Shown here one piece after another: positions 59,379 to 64,000 of a DNA stretch of 64,000 bases. The DNA is from Bacteroidales bacterium UBA3843 (GTDB lineage: Bacteria > Bacteroidota > Bacteroidia > Bacteroidales > Paludibacteraceae): the NCBI GenBank assembly GCA_002392745.1, contig DGHR01000007.1, positions 108,512-172,511 on the forward strand, read 5' to 3'. The translations under genes and the position numbers were made by a program. Position 1 is the stretch's first letter. Each line of letters begins with the position of its first letter. The notes under the pieces were generated by a model. The model made no database searches. It was not told the origin of the DNA and saw nothing but the letters and a program-made list of their open reading frames with translations.

Positions 59379-60479
59379 TTATTTCATCAGCGAATTGATA
59401 TCCAATGTCAGTCCGGCCTGGTAGGAGAAATTGGATTTGGTCAGTTGGCTGATGGCAAATCCTATCCGTGCCTGTTTGATGCGAACACCTGCGCCCAGCG
59501 AGAAGCCGGCGAGCGATTTCTGGTCCGTGAGATTCAGTTCTGCGCGTCGCCGGTGGTTGTAGCTGAGTGCGATATAGAATCGTTCGCTCTTGGGCACAAT
59601 CTCCAGTGAGAAAATCGTGTGTCGGAACAGCATGTCGTACCATTTGACATCGTGCGGCAGGATTTCTCCGGTGGTGGGCGATTTGTCCAGACTGGTCCAT
59701 TCGTAGTTGAGGTACCAGGTCTGCATGTTGTGTATCTGCAGATGGAACCGCAATGGCGCATGTTTGATGCGGTAGGTGAGTCCGAGTTGCAGATTGAGCG
59801 GCAGCATCTCGTGGTTCGACCCGCCTTCGGCGGAGTAGAAACCTTTGATTTGCCATCCTATGTTTTGCAGCACGAGTCCCATCTGGAAGGTGGAGTCGCG
59901 TGTCTGGAAATGCGCTCCAATGTCGGCACCGATAGCGAACGATGAGTAGGCCTCGTAGATGGAATAGACGGGTTTGAGTGTGACGCCTATTTTCCAGCAG
60001 GGGTGCAGCTGTCGTGCGTACATCACGTCTATGAGAATATCCCTTGCACCGAATGCACCTCCGGTCAGATTGCCGTGTTCGTCGGCGTACTGCATGCGCC
60101 CGTAGTCCAGATAATGAACACCCACCGCAAAATAATTGGGTCTCTCGGGTTTCCCGTCGTCCGTGGAGCGAAAGGCTTTCGCTTCGCCGAAGTTATGTCC
60201 GTAGAGGACGGAGCCGAACATCGTTCCGGGCAGGTAATACGAGTAGTTGAGCTGCAGCACCATGTGTGTCTCGTTATGCAGCAGCGCAGGATTGCACATG
60301 CCCATAGAGACGTCTCCGTCGCTGAGGCTCACGTTCGACCCGCCCAGTGCATTGATGCGTGACGAGGTAGGCAGACTCATAAACGAGAACACCGACCTGC
60401 CCGCATTCGACACCTGACCAAATGTACCAAGAGACAAAGTACAAAGGACAAAAGTTAGTATTTTTTTGCCAATAGCCAC
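59379..60479 (-). CDS. porQ: Type IX secretion system protein PorQ
   Basis: PorQ is a beta-barrel-type outer-membrane part of the type IX system, linked with PorU/PorV attachment. SFMSLPTSSRINALGGSNVS, DVSMGMCNPALLH, YFAVGVHYLDYGRM and SLAGFSLGAGVRI follow the family. The protein starts at a GTG (60479): a TTG farther upstream lies in the promoter and no ATG is available. The signal peptide MAIGKKILTFVLCTLSLGTF includes FVLCTLSLGT, encoded by the CTTTGTA/CTTGGTA heptamer family; the unrelated HHH/barrel gene has FVLGTLSLGT at the same place from the same family. 366 residues. Confidence 0.9.
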   Translation of the reverse strand: MAIGKKILTFVLCTLSLGTFGQVSNAGRSVFSFMSLPTSSRINALGGSNVSLSDGDVSMGMCNPALLHNETHMVLQLNYSYYLPGTMFGSVLYGHNFGEAKAFRSTDDGKPERPNYFAVGVHYLDYGRMQYADEHGNLTGGAFGARDILIDVMYARQLHPCWKIGVTLKPVYSIYEAYSSFAIGADIGAHFQTRDSTFQMGLVLQNIGWQIKGFYSAEGGSNHEMLPLNLQLGLTYRIKHAPLRFHLQIHNMQTWYLNYEWTSLDKSPTTGEILPHDVKWYDMLFRHTIFSLEIVPKSERFYIALSYNHRRRAELNLTDQKSLAGFSLGAGVRIKQARIGFAISQLTKSNFSYQAGLTLDINSLMK

Positions 60480-60503
60480 ACTACCGCATTTTAAAATCGG
60501 GTA

Positions 60504-60534
60504 CAAAGGTACGATAAAAATTGCACATACGCAA
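60504..60534 (-). promoter_or_regulatory. Promoter of porQ-cmk-ispH-pfkA
   Basis: On the minus strand TTGC (60534-60531, in ACTTGCGTATGTGCA), 19 nt, TAccTTTG (60511-60504). The start codon lies 25 nt downstream. Confidence 0.78.
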
Positions 60535-60555
60535 GTAAATAATGCGGAATTTTAG

Positions 60556-60583
60556 AAAAAGTAGAGTAAACTCTACGTTTTTT
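60556..60583. terminator. Terminator-like hairpin between divergent promoters
   Basis: GTAGAGT-AA-ACTCTAC (60561-60576) with AAAAA before and GTTTTTT after. It stands upstream of both flanking promoters, so it may insulate them; no gene ends here. A C/T-rich palindrome-like piece (CCCCTCTCCTTTTTCGG) follows near 60624. Confidence 0.65.
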
Positions 60584-60700
60584 GGGAATAGATAGCAGGT
60601 GCTCATTATTTGCTTAATCTGTTCCCCTCTCCTTTTTCGGAGGTGGAGAAGCCAATTTTTCGTTTAAAAATGTACATTTTTTGTAAAAAACGCGCGGGCA

Positions 60701-60732
60701 TTTGCGTATGTGAAAAAAAATCAGTAACTTTG
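60701..60732 (+). promoter_or_regulatory. Promoter of frdCAB
   Basis: TTTG (60701-60704, in TTTGCGTATGTGA), 20 nt, TAacTTTG (60725-60732). The leader is about 60 nt. Confidence 0.8.
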
Positions 60733-60799
60733 CACGCAGTTTCAAAGTGAAATAAAAACAAACACTAATAATTTATCCAAAACAAAAACAAACAATCTT

Positions 60800-61492
60800 A
60801 TGTGGTTAAAAGATTCATCTATTGGCCGTAAGTTCGTTATGGCGCTGAGCGGCGCAGCGTTGGTGCTGTTTCTGCTGTTTCATGGTTGCATGAACCTGGC
60901 GCTGGTGTTCAGCGAAGAGGCGTACAACACGATCTGCCGTTTGCTCGGCGCAAACTGGTACGCAGTAATCGGTTCACTCGGCATCGCTTTTCTTGTGCTG
61001 GTGCATTTCTGCTACGGCTTGTATCTGACGATTCAGAACCGTGCGGCTCGCGGCAATGACCGTTATGAGGTTCGCGGCAAGAAAGAAGGTGTGACCTGGG
61101 AGTCGGAGAACATGCTTGTGCTGGGTCTGACTATCTTCGGTTTCCTCTGCCTGCACCTGTACAATTTCTGGTTCAAGATGCAGTTTGCGGAGCTGACGGG
61201 CATTGAGACGGGGGCGTACGACCCTCAGAACGGAGCCGCCTACGCGAAAGCGCTCTTCACAGAGCCGGTATGGGGACAGATCTATTGTGTACTCTACCTG
61301 CTGTGGTTTGTAGTCCTGTGGCTGCACCTCAATCACGGTGTAGGTTCGGCAATGACCTCCATGGGACTGAACAACCTGAAATGGCAGAAGCGCGTAGAGG
61401 TAATCAGCACCGTAGTAGCCACCATCGTCATCCTGCCGTTCACCATTGTGGCGCTGTACTATTTCGGCATGGGCATCGGGATGCTGTGCTAA
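60800..61492 (+). CDS. frdC: Fumarate reductase / succinate dehydrogenase cytochrome b subunit
   Basis: Membrane anchor of the B-type complex, carrying haem b and the quinone site. 230 residues, five TM segments; likely haem-ligand His occur in LLFHGCMNL, VHFCYGLY, CLHLYNFW and LHLNHGVGS, the known positions in Bacteroides and Wolinella FrdC. The start IGRKFVMALSGAALVLFLL is typical. With FrdA and FrdB it reduces fumarate with menaquinol, the last step to succinate in this group. A GTGAAA-type repeat separates it from frdA. Confidence 0.93.
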   Translation: MWLKDSSIGRKFVMALSGAALVLFLLFHGCMNLALVFSEEAYNTICRLLGANWYAVIGSLGIAFLVLVHFCYGLYLTIQNRAARGNDRYEVRGKKEGVTWESENMLVLGLTIFGFLCLHLYNFWFKMQFAELTGIETGAYDPQNGAAYAKALFTEPVWGQIYCVLYLLWFVVLWLHLNHGVGSAMTSMGLNNLKWQKRVEVISTVVATIVILPFTIVALYYFGMGIGMLC

Positions 61493-61521
61493 AGTGAAAG
61501 GTGAAAACTGAAAACTGAAAG
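61493..61521. repeat. GGTGAAA/ACTGAAA heptamers supplying the frdA ribosome site
   Basis: AGTGAAA, GGTGAAA, ACTGAAA, ACTGAAA, GGAAAGA; the last units give an A/G-rich ribosome binding region before the frdA ATG. Confidence 0.75.
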
Positions 61522-61530
61522 GAAAGAATT

Positions 61531-63798
61531 ATGGCAAAAAAAGAAGAAATACTGGATGCTGCAAAAAAAGCAGCAAACAAGGCCGCAGAGAAGGCACAGG
61601 CATTGGCAGGTCAGGCTGCAGAGGTGCTGAAAGAGAAGGCCGGTGAGGCTTATGAGGCAGCCAAAGCGGCAGCCGCAGAGGCCGCAGAAGAACTGCAAGC
61701 CCGCGCCGAGAAGGCCGGAGAGCGCGCAGAGGTGAAAGAAGCCGTAAAAGCTGTGAAAAACGCTGCACAGAAGGCAGGTAAAGCCGCCAAGGCTGCTGCC
61801 GAAGTGATGAGTACGCCGAGCGAGAAAAACACCCAGGTCATCACGCCGGAAATGGCGAAGATCCCTGCAGGTCCGCTGGAACTCAAATGGACCAACTACA
61901 AGAACCATCAGAAACTGGTGAACCCGGCTAACAAACGCCGTCTGGACATCATCGTGGTAGGTACGGGTCTGGCCGGTGCTTCGGCTGCCGCATCCCTCGC
62001 AGAGATGGGTTTCAACGTACTGAACTTCTGTATTCAGGACAGTCCGCGCCGTGCGCACTCTATTGCAGCGCAGGGTGGTATCAATGCGGCGAAGAACTAC
62101 CAGAACGACGGTGACTCGGTGTATCGTCTCTACTACGACACCATCAAGGGTGGCGACTACCGTGCACGCGAGGCGAACGTATATCGTTTGGCGGAAGTCA
62201 GCAATAACATCATCGACCAGTGCGTGGCACAGGGTGTTCCTTTCGCACGTGAGTACGGAGGTCTGCTGGACAACCGTTCGTTCGGTGGCGCACAGGTAAG
62301 CCGTACCTTCTACGCAAAGGGTCAGACCGGCCAGCAGTTGCTGCTCGGCGCCTACAGCGCACTGAGCCGCCAGATTGGCAAAGGCAAAGTGAAGATGTAC
62401 ACCCGCTATGAGATGCTGGACATCGTACTCATCGCTGATGAGAACGGCGAGAAGCGTGCGCGTGGTATCATCGCCCGTAACCTTGTTACCGGACGCATCG
62501 AGCGCTTCTTCGCGCATGCGGTAGTAGTAGGTTCGGGTGGTTACGGTAATACCTTCTTCCTCTCCACCAACGCCATGGCTTCCAACGGTTCGGCTGCTAT
62601 GCAGATGTACCGCCACGGCGCCTATTTCGCTAACCCCTGCTACGCGCAGATCCACCCGACCTGTATTCCGAAGCACGGAGACTTCCAGTCCAAACTGACC
62701 CTGATGTCCGAGTCGCTGCGTAACGACGGACGTATCTGGGTGCCGAAGAAACTGGAGGATGCCAAGCGTCTGCAAGCAGGCGAGATTAAGGGACGCGATA
62801 TTCCTGAAGAAGACCGCGATTACTACTTGGAGCGCCGCTATCCGGCATTCGGAAACCTCGTTCCGCGTGACGTGGCTTCCCGTGCTGCCAAAGAGCGTTG
62901 CGACAAAGGCTACGGCGTGAATAACACCGGTCTGGCTGTGTTCCTCGATTTCAGCGAGGCTATCCAGCGTCTGGGCAAAGATGTGGTAGCTCAGAAATAC
63001 GGCAACCTCTTCCAGATGTATGAGAAGATTGTGGACGAGAACCCGTACGAGAACCCGATGATGATTTTCCCGGCTATCCACTATACGATGGGCGGTATCT
63101 GGGTGGACTACGAGTTGCAGACCAGTGTCAAGGGTCTGTTCTGTATCGGCGAGGCGAACTTCTCCGACCACGGAGCCAACCGTCTGGGTGCTTCTGCATT
63201 AATGCAGGGTCTCGCGGACGGCTATTTCGTACTGCCTTATACCATCCAGAACTACCTCGCAGACCAAATCGGCGTACCGCGTATGAGTACCGACCTGCCG
63301 GAGTTTGCCGAGGCGGAGAAAGCCGTTCAGGACAAAATCAACAAACTCATGGCTATCCAGGGCAAGCGTTCTGTGGATTCCATCCACAAAGAGCTCGGTC
63401 TTGTGATGTGGGACTTCGTCGGAATGGGTCGTACCGCAGAGGGCTTGAAAGAAGGTATCAAGAAGATTGACGCCATCAAGAAAGAGTTCTGGACCAACGT
63501 CTATATCCCGGGTGAGGCTAACAGCCTGAACAACGAGTTGGAGAAAGCGCTCCGTCTGGCGGACTTCATTGAGATTGGCCGTCTGATGGCTGTCGATGCT
63601 CTCCATCGTGAGGAGAGCTGCGGTGGTCACTTCCGCGAGGAATACCAGACACCGGAAGGCGAGGCGCTGCGTCAGGACGACAAGTTCTCTTACGTAGGCT
63701 GCTGGAAATACATGGGTGAGGACAAAGAGCCGCAACTCATCAAAGAGCCGCTTGACTACGAGTTCACGGAACGTAAAACGCGTAATTACAAAAACTAA
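61531..63798 (+). CDS. frdA: Fumarate reductase flavoprotein subunit with N-terminal helical extension
   Basis: FAD-containing catalytic subunit. After residue 107 the protein follows the normal family: MAKIPAGPLELKWTNYKNHQ, IIVVGTGLAGASAAASLAEM, RRAHSIAAQGGINAAK (H176 is the expected covalent FAD ligand), ANPCYAQIHPTC and GANRLGASALMQGLADGYF. Residues 1-95 are almost only Ala, Lys, Glu and Gln, for instance AAKKAANKAAEKAQALAGQA, a long amphipathic helix that ordinary FrdA lacks. Met108 at 61852 is the usual family start and could be a second start, but only the ATG at 61531 has a good ribosome region. 755 residues against about 650 normally. Confidence 0.93.
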   Translation: MAKKEEILDAAKKAANKAAEKAQALAGQAAEVLKEKAGEAYEAAKAAAAEAAEELQARAEKAGERAEVKEAVKAVKNAAQKAGKAAKAAAEVMSTPSEKNTQVITPEMAKIPAGPLELKWTNYKNHQKLVNPANKRRLDIIVVGTGLAGASAAASLAEMGFNVLNFCIQDSPRRAHSIAAQGGINAAKNYQNDGDSVYRLYYDTIKGGDYRAREANVYRLAEVSNNIIDQCVAQGVPFAREYGGLLDNRSFGGAQVSRTFYAKGQTGQQLLLGAYSALSRQIGKGKVKMYTRYEMLDIVLIADENGEKRARGIIARNLVTGRIERFFAHAVVVGSGGYGNTFFLSTNAMASNGSAAMQMYRHGAYFANPCYAQIHPTCIPKHGDFQSKLTLMSESLRNDGRIWVPKKLEDAKRLQAGEIKGRDIPEEDRDYYLERRYPAFGNLVPRDVASRAAKERCDKGYGVNNTGLAVFLDFSEAIQRLGKDVVAQKYGNLFQMYEKIVDENPYENPMMIFPAIHYTMGGIWVDYELQTSVKGLFCIGEANFSDHGANRLGASALMQGLADGYFVLPYTIQNYLADQIGVPRMSTDLPEFAEAEKAVQDKINKLMAIQGKRSVDSIHKELGLVMWDFVGMGRTAEGLKEGIKKIDAIKKEFWTNVYIPGEANSLNNELEKALRLADFIEIGRLMAVDALHREESCGGHFREEYQTPEGEALRQDDKFSYVGCWKYMGEDKEPQLIKEPLDYEFTERKTRNYKN

Positions 63799-63800
63799 TC

Positions 63801-64000
63801 ATGGATAGTTATATAGATATTAAGGTTCGTGTTTGGAGACAAGCAGGACCCAAGGCTCAGGGACATTTCGAGACCTACGAGCTGAAACATGTATTCCAAG
63901 GCGCATCGTTCCTGGAGATGATTGATATCCTGAACGAGCAGCTTATTGCAGAGCACAAGGACCCCGTGACCTACGATCACGACTGCCGCGAGGGTATCTG
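63801..64000 (+). CDS. frdB: Fumarate reductase iron-sulfur subunit (partial)
   Basis: The first 66 codons: MDSYIDIKVRVWRQAGPKAQ, then FETYELKHVFQGASFLEMID and DHDCREGI, the approach to the [2Fe-2S] cysteine cluster, where the window ends. FrdB transfers electrons from the cytochrome b subunit to FrdA through three iron-sulfur clusters. It starts 2 nt after the frdA stop codon. The 3' part lies outside the window. Confidence 0.95.
   Translation, partial: MDSYIDIKVRVWRQAGPKAQGHFETYELKHVFQGASFLEMIDILNEQLIAEHKDPVTYDHDCREGI

Noticed and set aside
61489..63171. 560-residue open frame on the minus strand
   Set aside because: It lies fully opposite frdA, whose protein is unmistakable; the frame is open because of codon bias.

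Overview
The window looks like chromosome of an anaerobic, saccharolytic Bacteroidales bacterium, probably a gut or rumen lineage. Seen directly: about ten promoters of the Bacteroidetes type (TTTG, about 20 nt, TAnnTTTG), A-rich ribosome binding regions, the type IX secretion gene porQ in the order porQ-cmk-ispH-pfkA, two proteins with a type IX C-terminal sorting domain, and a Bacteroides-like fumarate reductase. The genus cannot be named from sequence alone; a Paludibacteraceae-like lineage is only a guess.

Layout. 0-3.8 kb: small membrane protein, topoisomerase IV subunit A, Maf. 3.8-9.3 kb (minus strand): pta, a four-helix-bundle (S23) gene, ackA, a GH13 amylase and a UbiA prenyltransferase. 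9.3-15.2 kb: two OmpA-type envelope proteins, a tRNA-Met preceded by a 141-bp tandem repeat, an LRR/thioredoxin-like exported protein and a small exported protein. 15.2-25.6 kb (minus strand): a 2869-residue surface protein, a P-loop protein and an Mrr-like nuclease. 25.6-32.2 kb: an accessory island with a candidate invertible promoter, a Bro-N protein, two toxin-antitoxin-like gene pairs in repeated cassettes, and four unrecognised genes. 32.2-50.9 kb: repeat-rich surface proteins (InlB-like, Big_2, FN3), a second copy of the small exported protein, a frameshifted higB with higA, and a secreted endonuclease I. 50.9-64 kb: HHH/beta-barrel protein, flippase-like protein, MalQ with two CBM20 domains, pfkA-ispH-cmk-porQ, and frdCAB (frdB cut by the window end).

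How the genes fit: amylase, MalQ, PfkA, Pta/AckA and fumarate reductase together describe starch fermentation to acetate and succinate. PorQ, the giant repeat proteins and the OmpA proteins describe a type IX-secreting cell surface.

Most unusual content: (1) a 28-bp perfect inverted repeat enclosing one perfect promoter, beside a minus-strand operon with no promoter of its own; (2) a hairpin leader with changing stems and a constant loop upstream of four genes; (3) three consecutive cassettes each bounded by its own 12-bp inverted pair; (4) a surface-protein repeat split twice at the same point into separate exported proteins; (5) degenerate 7-nt repeats between genes and also inside genes, even forming signal peptides; (6) several dispersed multi-hairpin elements; (7) FrdA with an extra N-terminal Ala/Lys/Glu-rich helix of about 107 residues.
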